Positions 22,170 through 33,300 of a stretch of DNA of 64,000 nucleotides are shown piece by piece. Where the stretch lies: positions 11,940,221 to 12,004,220 of the forward strand of contig OX387192.1 in assembly GCA_947561395.2 (NCBI GenBank), read 5' to 3'. This stretch comes from Buxus sempervirens (Eukaryota; Streptophyta; Magnoliopsida; Buxales; Buxaceae). Numbering within the stretch: position 1 is the stretch's first letter; each line of letters opens with the position of its first letter. The translations under genes and the position numbers were made by a program. The notes under the pieces were generated by a model that was given only the letters and a program-made list of their open reading frames with translations, was not told where the DNA came from and did not search any database.

Positions 22170-24464
22170 CATAACAGAAAGTCTATCAAAATAAAATCTA
22201 TCAATAACTTCAAACAAAAGGAAATAAATTAGTTTGGATAATAATAATCCTCAGCTACCTAATCAGGAAACCCTTCTCCTTGACTATCAACCCCGATCAC
22301 GTCCTCTTGTGGATCAGCTGAAAACAAAACAAAACAAAACGAAATGCGAATAAAAATATCCCAGTAAGCAGCACATGCATGTATAAACAGTTTATCTTAA
22401 TAAAATAACATCCTTTTATACTCGGCAAAAGAAACAAATAATACATGATACGATCTCAGCAGATAAAATCATATCAAATGACAAAACAAGATAAAGTCAT
22501 TTTCTGCAATAATAGCAATGTCGACCAATCACGACATATAATGTAGGACTCATGAAGAAAATAAGTCTTTGAGAAAAGACTCATCAATCACTATGCCACC
22601 TCGTGGCTTATGAGTGAAGCTAGTAAACAACTCTCATACTAGCAAACTATATCTCGAAACATGGAGCCTGGACATTGATTTATTGCGCAAGAACTCACGT
22701 ACTAGCAAGCTATATCTCAAAATACGAAATTGGCATGTACTACCCAATCATGCAGCAAGCTAAATCTAAACATGGGGGTAGACACTTATCATCATGTACA
22801 GGGGTAACCTCACCAGTACCATAATTCTGAAATGAGTCTCACCAGCAAGCTAATTCTGAAATCCCTATTATACATGAAGACCTTCCTAAGCAAATGAATT
22901 CACAAAGGAAGCGTGTATGCATATGAGAGTACTCAATCAAAGGAAATACCTCTACACTATTAGCTCAAACCTATGGATTCATCGACGCTATACCCACTAG
23001 ACACATAAAACAAAGTATTGAAAACATGTTATCTTCGATACCAAAACAATCCACAATATTCCTAAATCAACTCCAAGATACATGGAGGAAACAAAATCTC
23101 AAATTCAAACTACATGAGTGAGGAAATAACCACTCTGAGGTACATGGAAGAAAATATTCACAATCCTGTCAAAATGACCATGGAAACATCTTTATATAGG
23201 TCAAATACAAGTATAGGAAACAATAAAAACAAACCAAGTTAAAAAGAGAAGAGTTTGGAATGATAAACTCGAATAAAAGCCATTTCAGTAGAACGTACCC
23301 AAATTCTTTATAAAAATCTAAATTAATCATCGACCAGTGTAAACATTCTCAAAATACTCTAATCTTGTTGGTACATGAGTTGGAATTCCATAAAAACAAT
23401 TTTATAATAAAAAACTAGGTAAATTTCAAAAATCCGTCAAGGGCGCTTGAGTAAATCGGAAATTCCAAATCCAACCACTCAGGATGGCGCTCAAGCGTTC
23501 TCCCGGGCGCTTGGTGTATCAAAAATTACAACTTTTGGGTTTGAAATTTCTAAATAAAAAAAAAACACAGGCGAGGCACCTTTAATGGCGCTTGAGCATT
23601 GACAGGCGATAGTATGGATTGTTGAGCGCTGGACACAGCACTCGAGCCGTATCACAGGTGCTCGGCCAAAATCCCAGATCGCAAAATTTTTCTGAATTTT
23701 CTGTTTTTCCTATTCTCCTTCTCCAATCCTTCTAAACTCAATTCTATTAAATCAAATCATCTTCAAGACGTTCAAAATCATCTATCTAACATATCAGATC
23801 ATTTTTCTACAATCAAATCTAAAGTTTTTCATAAATTTTAAACATGACACTTTGAAACTCTCCAAGAAACATATTTGAAGAACATCGTTACGAATAATCC
23901 GAAAATCATGCAAAGTTGCGATCAAAGGGCGCTACTTACCTCTAGAACGCAAATCCAACAGATCAAACTTGAAGCTTTGATCTCTTTTTCAATAAGAGAA
24001 CTTTCAAAACTCCCAAGAACACTTCCTAGGCTTGACATATAGAACTTCCCTCCTTCCTCCTCTGTTTTAGCCGTCCAAACAAGTATAAGGTTTTAGAAAG
24101 TCCCAACATTAGATTCTCATATATATTTATAGTTATGGTAGTTTCCTAGTTTCACAAAACTGATTTTAGGAATCCTAATACACATGCACATACGACCAAA
24201 CCAATCCTATTTAATTTCTAATTCTAATAAACATGATCCAATATATCACATACACATGAAGTCCCATGCTTTCCACCAATATGATTTAAAGTAACTCCTC
24301 AATTAATATTTACCTTTGATCTTTAAGATTCAGCCATCAGATTTTCCTTATACTCCAGATTCTCTTCTTCCATATGCTCACCTACTCAAACCCAATCATG
24401 GATTAGTAAAATTACCTTAAATAATCCAATAATTAATTAATTAATTAATTCTGAAAATTCAGGG

Positions 24465-24491
24465 TGTAAGCACCCAAATTTTGATCAAACC

Positions 24492-24524
<33 letters not shown>

Positions 24525-27492
24525 CAAGAAAACAAAAAAAATGTGCTAAAAGACAGCAAAACAGCTCAAAACCCTGGCAGAAAGTCAAACCCCGAGGGGT
24601 CAAAAGTTGACTTTTTGATTAAGTGATATTTGACCACCTTGCTTTATATCATTGGATAGAGAATCTCGACACGATTCCAACGCAACTGAGTTTGCAAGAA
24701 TCGGAGTCCGGATGAAGGTTCTGCGGGCGGTCAAACTTGGGCGAAGCCAAAAGTTGACTTTCTGCTAAAATCCGATCAAGAGGCCTTGCTTTATATCATT
24801 GGATAGAGGATCTCGACACGATTCCAGCGCAACTGAGTTTGCAGGAATCGGAGTCCGGATGAAGGTTCTGCGGGCGGTCAAACTTGGGCGGAGCCAAAAG
24901 TTGACTTTCTGGTGAAATCCGATTCAGGTGCTTACCCCCATGCCATTGGATAGAGGGCTCCGATACGATTCTAACGCAACTGAGTTTGCCCAAATCGGAG
25001 CCCGGATGAAGAAGATATGAGCTGACGAAATTCCCGAGCAGCAAAACCAGCAAACGGCGCACGTGGCAAAAAGCTGCACACGTGGCGAGTTGCGCAGGAA
25101 AATATCTCGGGGATCAAATCCGTAAATATCCAAACATTCAAAATATCCCAGGGACCAATCTGAAAGTATCTGAAAATATCTGAATAAAATAATATTAAAC
25201 CTAAATATCCCAGGGACCATATCCTAATTTTCAGATTTTAAGACAAACCCGCGGCGGCATTTAATGATTTAATCATTATGTCGCTCGCGCCGAGCGACAG
25301 GAGCTCGGCGCGAGCTGGGCGCCGAAGTGGGCGGATGCCCATTTCTCCTTCTATAAAAGCCACAACCCCCTTCATTGCAGGGGGTTCGGTTGGTTGGGGG
25401 TTCTGCATTTTTTTGTTGGTTCGGATTGTTGGAGTTCGGTTGGTTGGGGGTTCTGCATTTTTTTGGTTCGGCATTTCTTGGGGGTTGGACATTCTGTTGT
25501 CCCTCGGCACTCGAAGGTAGTCTGGGCTACCATCTTCCCCAAAGAAACCACACTCTTGGCCATTCCTTTCTTCCCCTTCTTCCTCGTCAAACCCGAAGGT
25601 AATCTTGCTCTTGGTGTGAGAAGGAGGCTCCGGCTGCAGCTCGTTGGCTCCAAGGAACCCTCCGGCCTACTCTACAAAGACCTGGAACCAAGGTGAGCTC
25701 TCCATTTTCTTTTGTTCAATATATATATAAATCAGGCTTCCCATGCATATCTGATATCTTGTTTGTCATTGTTCGTTTGATTCGAATTCGAAGGGGAGCA
25801 TGTTCCCTGTGATCGCACCTCTCTTGTATCCCGATAAAACCCCCCTTCCCCTTCTTCCTTAATCGTGTTTTGTTAGTTAGTGTTTTGTTTTCAAAGTGTT
25901 ATGCATGTTCTGTAATGTTCGGGTGTTCGGATTTGTAGGTTTGCAAAGAGGTTTGATCCTCACAACTTAGGTTAGATTAATTTCCAAGTATGTTAGAGGT
26001 CTGCTGGGGTTCTAAGGATCCCCAGAAACCAGTTACAGAGCTTAAAACAAGTCGGAAATGGAGTTTGGAGAGAAAAAACAGAGAGTCAGGGTTTGCGCTG
26101 AGCTCATGCTCACCTCGCGCTGAGCTCGCGCTCACCTAGCTTGGGTCCGCCCACTTCGCGCCGAGCTCGCGCTCACCTCGCGCTCAGCTCGTGCTCACCT
26201 AAATTCGGATGCGCTCATCTCGCGCTCACCTCGCGCTCACCTCGTGCTCACCTCGTGCTCACCTCGCGCCCACCTCATTTTGGGTGCACCCACTTCGTTT
26301 TTGGGTGTTTTTTCGCTGTTTTCGGTCCGCCCACCTCGCGCTGACCTCGCGCCTAGCGCCCGGAGGTCGGCGCCTACCCTTTTAAGGCCGAATGGCCTAT
26401 ATTTTTTAAATTCCGAAAATACCCCTTGGACCCAGTGTATGTGATTTTCGTATATTTTGTGTATTTCATGATTTTTGACTGTGGGGTGACATTCTCAAAC
26501 CGAACCAAATATACCAATAGGGTTTCCGGGTCACCCGGGAACCCAACATGGGACCCAGACCACCCGGTCTGACTTGATTTCCAGTGGGCCCTCCAACGGG
26601 GCCCACCCAGCCCGAACCATTGAATCGTGCTTAAATAAGATAATCAAAGGAGCTGGGCGGGCCGGACCACTTGAGGCCCACCCAAGCCCTATGCGGGGCC
26701 TGCATGCTTAAATTAGGTCGTGGTTTGGCCGGGACCAAGGGCAGGGCCTATCGGGCCCACCAAGCCTATTAACCAACTAAGGTTAAGGTTTCAAAACCCT
26801 AACTCAGGAAGTCTTGGGCTTTCAAGCCCAAGCCCAGGTAAAGGGCCCCAAGCCCAAATCCTGGCCCACTTTGGAAACTTAAGCAAGATAAATCTCAAAT
26901 CATTTGGCAAACAACTGTGGGGCCCACTCAAGGGCCCACAAACAGTCCCGGCCCACTTGTGCATAGAAATCACTTAAATAACCAAACTGAACTTCAAAGT
27001 AAAATCAATTCACTTGAACCAAAGCCCAAAGGGTCTCTCAGGTTTAGACCGAGGCCCACCAAGGGACACGTGGGCTCAGCCAAGCCCACCAAGGAATCTG
27101 CGGGCCTTCCAACGGGGCCCGCCCAATCAGACTTACACCACTTTAAGCTAAGAAAGATAAAACCAAGTAAAGGGACCCACACCACTTTGGCGGTCCCGCT
27201 AGACTTAATCAAAATTACATGCTGGAATAGGAATCGGGTGAGTGAGAGACCAGAGTTGACTCAAACTAGGGAAACTTATGGGACCCGTCATTTGACGGGG
27301 TGGACTGGGGTGTCTACGGACTTCCCCAGACCGCAACCGAGAACCTACTTAGAATCTCAAGCCGCAGACCAAGCCTTAGTAGAAGAACTTAGGCACCCAG
27401 GTGTCCGCTTGCACCCAATCAGGCGGGTGGCGACTCCAACATTCCCGAATTACCCTTTAGGAGGTGTGCCTACCCGTGCGACCATGCGCACA
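24465..27492 (+). mobile_element. 3,028-bp solo LTR nested in the gypsy LTR, CAGGG duplication
   Basis: Begins TGTAAGCACCCAAATTTTGA and ends CCATGCGCACA, flanked by identical CAGGG at 24460-24464 and 27493-27497. Removing it restores a continuous LTR terminus. Features: A-rich tract at 24490-24540; a roughly 125-bp repeat (GACTTTCTG, TTGGATAGAG, GGAGTCCGGATGAAG) three times at 24610-25020; TATA box TTCTATAAAAGCC (25349); CCAAGGTGAGCTC (25688), donor-like; and a CTCGCGCTCACC word array at 26100-26360. The open frames at 25238-25696 and 26917-27516 show no family resemblance and are not called as genes. Confidence 0.93.
26095..26360. repeat. GC-rich word array CTCGCGCTCACCT
   Basis: About 15 imperfect copies of CTCGCGCTCACC/CTCGCGCTGAGC in otherwise moderate-GC LTR. 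Related words (GAGCTCGGCGCGAGCTGGGC) lie just upstream of the TATA box near 25300. Confidence 0.85.
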
Positions 27493-27504
27493 CAGGGTTT
27501 TACA

Positions 27505-28498
27505 GTTCAATTGTAGAACCTATCACTTCCAAGAAGCGTATATAGTTATTTACAAAACTATTTTAAGCAACTCTTGTTTTGAGTATAGTCCAATTTTTAA
27601 ATAAAGTTGATTTGAATGGATTTGGATTTATTTCAAACTCTCTATGATTGATTGATCTCGTGCTGCTCATTAGCAAAACACAGGATCAATCTATGATAAT
27701 TTTAGTAGCTTGTCAATCACATAGAAGCTTCAAATGGATGAATCTTATGGTGAGATCTATGCTATTTGAAAGCTGAGCAATCCACTGGCTTCATAGGATT
27801 TGGATCCACTTTGACAAAGTTATGCTTAATTGATTCTGTACTACACTTTATAGGATTTGGATCCACTTTGAGAAAGTTATGCTTAATTGATTCTGTATTA
27901 CACTTTAACAGTTCACAGATTCAATCATAGAAGCATAAATCTAATCATTTTAATTGGGTTTTTATTTGATTTTACTTTGATATTAATTTAATCGAAGGGC
28001 TCTAAAAGTGACAAATCAACGAGGATCATCCTAACTCATAGGATAATTCTTATTGGGGGTCATACACTTTCCTTGATGTCAATATCTACCTTATTATGAG
28101 TTTTTTATATGTAAGCAATGTTCAAATGATGAAAGACTTGGGAATCACCTTTCAGTGAATAAGTGAGGATGTGTAACACCTTCCCTTACCCTTTACAAAT
28201 GATGAAAGACTTGGTAACTACTTTTGGTTTTTGGTATTCAGTTTCTTTTTAGACTAGACTGTACTTGCTAACCTAATGCCTATATCAGGTTTGGGTGCTC
28301 CATAATAAGTTGATGTCTGCAATCAGAGGTGGGTCGACTTTGCACATAAGACATGAAGTGACAATTGGATATGTAGTTGATCTTATAAAGAAGTCTTAGT
28401 TTTAGGAGTCCTAGTAAAACAATTGATTTAAAAAATACTTGTTTTGTTTTAGGTTTCTTCTACATACTTGAATTGCTATGGTTTGGATTATAGCTAAT
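27505..28498. other. Unassigned AT-rich segment with a 57-bp tandem duplication
   Basis: No coding frame with support. Contains two copies (27794-27850 and 27851-27907) of TAGGATTTGGATCCACTTTG.. differing at two bases, and two dispersed copies of AAATGATGAAAGACTTGG (28115, 28197). GTTCA at 27505-27509 would be one target duplication of the gypsy element; its partner is not seen. Confidence 0.6.
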
Positions 28499-28557
28499 GA
28501 AAATTAATTTTTAGTGGTGTTTTATCAAAATATTTAAGATTTAATCAGCAAACATTT

Positions 28558-28931
28558 TGTGACATCCCAATCCCACATCGGAAATGGATGAATACTTGGT
28601 ATGGTATAAGAGACTGGGAAAACACTGAACCAAGCGAGGCGCCTTTTGAGGATAAAACCGTGCAAGCTTAGACTTAAAGCGGACAATACCTCGCTAGGTT
28701 GGGTCGTTACAAATGATATCATAGCTAGATCCGGATCCAGTAGTCCATGGCTGATGTGGGTCATGGCATTGCTCGTAGGAGGTGATTAGACCGACCAGGG
28801 CGGGCCCATGAGGGGTTGGCAGGCTTCTAGGTGACCACTGCACGCTTAACCAAGCGATGCACTTTTTGAGGACAAAATCGTGCAAGCTTAGGCCTAAAGC
28901 GGACAATACCTCGTTGGGTTGGGTTGTTACA
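28558..28931 (+). mobile_element. TRIM retroelement remnant
   Basis: First LTR 28558-28711 starts TGTGACATCCCAATCCCACA and ends GGGTCGTTACA. A primer site AATGATATCATAGCTAG follows (a mutated TGGTATCAGAGC). A short GC-rich interior and a truncated second LTR ending GGGTTGTTACA (28931) share CGTGCAAGCTTAG and AAAGCGGACAATACCTCG. The CCCACATCGG start is typical of a dispersed angiosperm TRIM family. It lies in the left arm of the MITE. Confidence 0.75.
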
Positions 28932-29033
28932 GTTTTGAGTTTTAACTTTTACTACACCTTTATCAAAATAATTAATTTTTAGTACCATGTCACTGTTACG
29001 AGTAAATTCATCCAAAAATGCCCTTATACCGAG

Positions 29034-29130
29034 ACTTGTACAAGTAATAAATTGACTTGTACAAGCCATTTTAGACTTGTACAAGCAATAAAATGACTTG
29101 TACAAATCAATAAATTAGCTTGTACAGACC
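29034..29130. repeat. CTTGTACAAG palindrome array
   Basis: Five occurrences of the palindrome or one-base variants, spaced 15-25 bp, in the loop of the MITE. Confidence 0.85.
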
Positions 29131-29657
29131 ATTTGGATGAATGATGTAAGGGCATTCTTGGAATAGTTGATTTGTAATAGTAAAATGGTATTAAAAATTA
29201 ATTATTTTGATAAAAGTATAGTAAAAGTTAAAACTCAAAACTTTGCTAATTGAATCCTAAATATTTTGATAAAGCACCACTAAAAATTAATTTCCCCTTG
29301 ATTTATTAGTACAATTTTTTTTAACCTTGTTGTGGTTTTATGTATGTTGTTACTTATTGAAATTTGTCTCATAAGACCGTTTTCAAATGTTTTTTTCTTT
29401 TTTGAAATCCCACCAGTGAGGACGGACATGAAGTTAAATTTATTTAAGAATTATTATTGGCTTCCTCATATAGCTTGGAGACTAAAGCAAAAATTTTTTT
29501 AATAATGAGCACCGTAATATTGTCTGAAATTTTAGATTTAGTTTGCTTTGGGCCCACAAAGGCCGACTCCTTAGAGTTTGGTTTACAATAATCAAGTAAA
29601 TCCGGATGGGAGCGTGACAGCAATTAAAGCACAATAAGTCATTCGAAATTAATTAAA

Positions 29658-29927
29658 AGGGAAAATTGGGTTTTGTGTTAATTTTTACACATAATTCTGA
29701 TTCAATCAACTAATTATTGGTAATTGAAAAATTAGTGATACTTTTTGGAAATTAATCAACGTCGTTTTACTGTTCATGATGGACTTTTTCCAAAAAAGTC
29801 TTATGTGAATAGTATAATGACACTCATTTTCATTATTTTAAAAAGTATCACTAATTCCCAATTACCAAAAATTTAGTGATTGAATTAAAACTATTTTTTA
29901 AAAGTATCAATAAAAACCAATTTCCCC
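29658..29927. mobile_element. MITE, 270 bp, 9-bp duplication (Mutator-like)
   Basis: Ends AGGGAAAATTGG and, reversed, GGGGAAATTGG. Inverted arms of about 100 bp share TTCAATCA, TTGGTAATTG and TTAGTGATACTTTTT. Flanked by TTAATTAAA at 29649-29657 and 29928-29936. The 9-bp duplication suggests a Mutator-type MITE, though the flank is AT-rich and could match by chance. Confidence 0.75.
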
Positions 29928-30199
29928 TTAATTAAACCTAAGTCCATTGAATCTACTGAGTCACATCCACTTTGATCCTTTAATTACATAATAATAATAA
30001 TACAATGATAGTCACATAACATCTTCCATAAGTTTGCAAAAGAATGCCACAAAATCTTGCATTGGCTCTAATCCTAACAAACTCCTGGCCTGAAATCTTT
30101 GCAGATCCAAAACAAAGAAAAAGCCAAACATTAACAACACCATGGAATACAAAATGAGAACCAAGTGACAAAAACATGTCCTCATAAATGGTAATCAAA

Positions 30200-30343
30200 T
30201 CAAGACTTCTTCCTAGGACTAGGCCTTTTTGTTTTACTTGTTGAACTTGTGGTCTCCTTGAAAGCAGATGGACAAAGGTCACTTATGCTACAGATTCCAC
30301 ACCGGGGTCTGAGAGGGGTGCACACCGTCTGCCCAAATCCAAC
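30200..30343 (-). CDS. NTH1: NTH1 last exon with Fe-S cluster loop
   Basis: Acceptor TTTACAG|GTTGGA; 47 codons and TGA (30202-30200). Starts [18 protein letters not shown] and contains SISDLC, giving C-x6-C-x2-C-x5-C for a 4Fe-4S cluster. It ends in a Lys/Arg/Ser-rich tail, which is usually variable in this family. Downstream minus-strand sequence to about 29980 is AT-rich and probably holds the 3' UTR; I could not fix a poly(A) site. Confidence 0.95.
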   Translation of the reverse strand, partial: VGFGQTVCTPLRPRCGICSISDLCPSAFKETTSSTSKTKRPSPRKKS

Positions 30344-33300
30344 CTGTAAATTTGGTCACAATGAACAGAATTCGTTTTAATATGATGTAACAAGGCTTCC
30401 ATTGCTAGAAACATATAGTAAGGCCAAAAAATAAATAAATAAAAATTTAAAGAATATAGTAGACATTCATTACTAATTTTCGACTCTCTTACGTAATTTT
30501 CCCGTATCTGTAACTGTGGGATGAAATCATGTGCTACCATTTATTGCAGTTTAACTACAGCTTAATTGAGATTCTGCTCTATGGGGAATCTTACGGTCAT
30601 GGTTTTTTCAACAAGAAAAAGCTTTTCAAATTTTTAAAAGCAAAAACTTTGCAACCATTAGATGTTCCACATGGCATCATCTCAATCAAGCTGCAGGTCC
30701 ACTGCAGTAAAAAGCCGCAGACCGTTTCAAACCGGATTATGTCCCCAGGAGATTGGCTAAGTCATATATATCGGAGCAGGTCTTCTTTTATGGACCATTT
30801 GTTGACCAGTTTCTCAAGAGATAAATTAGATGGTGGGACCAGGTCCCAATCCTGTTACAGGTTAAGTAGGATGTGTTAATCTTTTGAGACAAAGATTAGA
30901 TCTATTGTAATTATCTTTTATTATATTTTCCTAGATTGAGTGGGATTAGAGATCGATTAGAAAAAGGAACTGTCTATAAATAAGGATGGAATCTTTAATT
31001 TTGAAAAAGGAATAAAATTAGTTTTTAATCGTGATTTTAATCTTTTCAAGGGAACCCTAGTATAGTTTGGTGAGATTCCAATCTTTACAAGGGATCACCA
31101 TCCTTATAATCTAGTTGAGAAGAGCCTCGGATTCCCTACTCTATACTGCAAATCATAAACTTATGATGAAATATATCAATCAATTCTCTCATCCATCTGA
31201 TGCACTAACATGCTTCGGACGTCAACAACACCAACACAGACTGATCATAGCAGTTCATTATAGCAGAAAAGCTGTCAAATGGTCAACAAGATGTGCAACA
31301 AACTCTATATGCTAGGATTTTTGCATCATCCTCTGATTTTAAAAGATTCATAATTCACAAAGGTAAGGGATGTGATTTATATGTGGCCAATCAAGCTTGA
31401 TTTCTGAAAGGTGGGCTATAACAATTAAGAAAAAGAAAATGTAATTGAATGCAGAAGCTACTCATACCAATAAAGGGTTTATTGCAACCCATTCTTCCTT
31501 TGGAAGCCATAATTGAAGAGACACTCTTGTTTCCTCAGGAGATGAAGTTTTCTAGCAAAGAACAAGGGCATTAGCAAATGAAGTCATTCCTGACTTGAAT
31601 ACCAAGAGCCTAAGAAAGTAGATCAACCAGCGTATAAAGATTTGACTTGAATATATATAAGGACAGGTGAATTTAATTCTGCATTTCATGGACTAATGTG
31701 CTATGTTAGTCGGCCAATGGAACCACCACTTAGTTGCTTTTTATTGTGACAGGATATCACATGATGTCAACCCTAACTAGGTTAAGTTATAACGCAGTTC
31801 TAGAGGCCTACATTACTGCAAGAAATGAAGCAACCCAACAATATAAAGTAAAAACAGAATCTGCATTACTTGACCAACTCTAAGATAAAATGAATTGCTA
31901 AGCAAGATTAGCCGAGTTCAATCTGACCAAGTCATTGCAAACCCTGGAGCCAAAATACAATCAGAACATTAAATGTGGAAGCAAGAACAAACAGCTTCAT
32001 GATTGCACATATAATGCACATGTGTGCAAGTAAAAGGTTTCTAAAAACTGACTGATACTAGTCAGTTTCACCTATCCATAACAATACTACGAGCCTGAAT
32101 GTTTTAGGGGACAAATCCCAAAAAACTTGCAAAAAAAAGAACAAAAGAATCCGCCAGCATGTAGCCATATACTAGTAACAATTCCATACAGAAAGGTAAA
32201 ACAAATCAAGTCTGATATTTCAGAAAAGATCTACAAATACATCACACAAGCCAGTCTGAGTAAGTGCCAATCTAATCTAAACCCATAAATTCAGCCGAGT
32301 CTCGTAGAAATGGTACATATAGGCCAACATTTTTGGAGACTTAATAGACTGTTTCTAGGACGGGAATCTTCTTTTAACTTTTAAAGTTCAGAAATCACTC
32401 ATTCCCCATATCTGGAAAAATTAAAGGGGTTTACAGATTTTGACATGCTTTTCAAAGATTTAAAGGTTCCACCAGACAGATGAATCAGGTCAACAGGGAC
32501 TCACAGAATTTACAAAATTTTCCCTAAGATGAAACCTTCAACTTTTTCTTGACTATAATACAACTAGTTTCATAGTTTGGGCTGGCAGTGACAGAAATAA
32601 GGGGATCTCAATGACTTATTTGGCATTTCATGCTCATTTAGTTTAAGTTTTTTTTTCCATAAACCTATCGAAAAGAACACACTCATTGTATGATTTGAGA
32701 ATTTTTTGAAGTGGGAATAAAAAATGCATGAATTTGGACCAGATCCGTGCAACTTTAAGCTAATGAATGATCACAATGCAACATACAACCTATGTATGTA
32801 AAACATAAGCTTCTTATTTATTTAAGATATAAAAGAAGAAAGTTCAAATTTCTGCAATTTATTATTTTTTCCTCGGTCCCTTTCACAGATATTGGATTGG
32901 ATTGGACTAATTGGTAAACATTGTTACCTGATAAGACCAGTGCGATCCCTATCACTAAGTTTTGAAGCATGGATAAGAAAACTTGGAGAATAGGTCATAG
33001 AAATTTGCAAATGAACTCCATAAAGCAGTTGCACTTGTATTGTAAACAATCAATTTGGAGACTTGGAAAATTAATGGAATATAAATAAAGCTACAGAATA
33101 ATATATTATTGACTATCTGATCACTTCACGTACGGCTTATATCTCCTTTAAATATCACTGTTAAGTGTTTCAACTGAATCAGTTAATAATGGGTTTGTAA
33201 ACCATTGGATAACATATGTATCATTACAAATATGCAAGGTACCAGACCTGTCTTGTGCCTAGCCGGGAGACCCATCCAAGCCGATTGCAAATGCGATGCA

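Larger units (their letters stand above)
21914..27504 (-). mobile_element. 5' LTR of the split gypsy element (2,558 bp), interrupted by a solo LTR
   Basis: Minus-strand start TGTAAAA is at 27504-27498; the rest, CCCTGAATTTTCAG onwards, continues at 24464 after removing the insertion 24465-27492 and one CAGGG copy. It ends GATTCGGGGCGCTACA at 21914, just before the primer site. TATA-like ACTATAAATATATATGAG near 24120; AGAGGTAAGTAGCGCC near 23940. The 3' LTR start at 9940 is its partner. Confidence 0.9.
28499..29297. mobile_element. MITE with long inverted arms, interrupted by a TRIM
   Basis: Left arm GAAAATTAATTTTTAGTGGT (28499) to TAGTACCAT (28988) and right arm ATGGTATTAAAAATTAATTA (29183) to ATTAATTTCCCC (29297) are inverted copies of each other over about 110 bp once 28558-28931 is removed. 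The centre (29030-29130) has five CTTGTACAAG-type palindromes. I found no clear target duplication. Termini resemble those of the 29658-29927 MITE (GGGGAAATTRRTTTTTA). Confidence 0.8.

Noticed and set aside
25238-25696. Overlapping open frames on both strands after the LTR TATA box
   Set aside because: GC-rich repeated leader sequence (GGTTGGGGGTTCTGCATTTT duplicated) keeps several frames open by chance.
26917-27516. 199-codon open frame on the plus strand
   Set aside because: Lies in the solo LTR and crosses its border and target duplication; no homology recognised.
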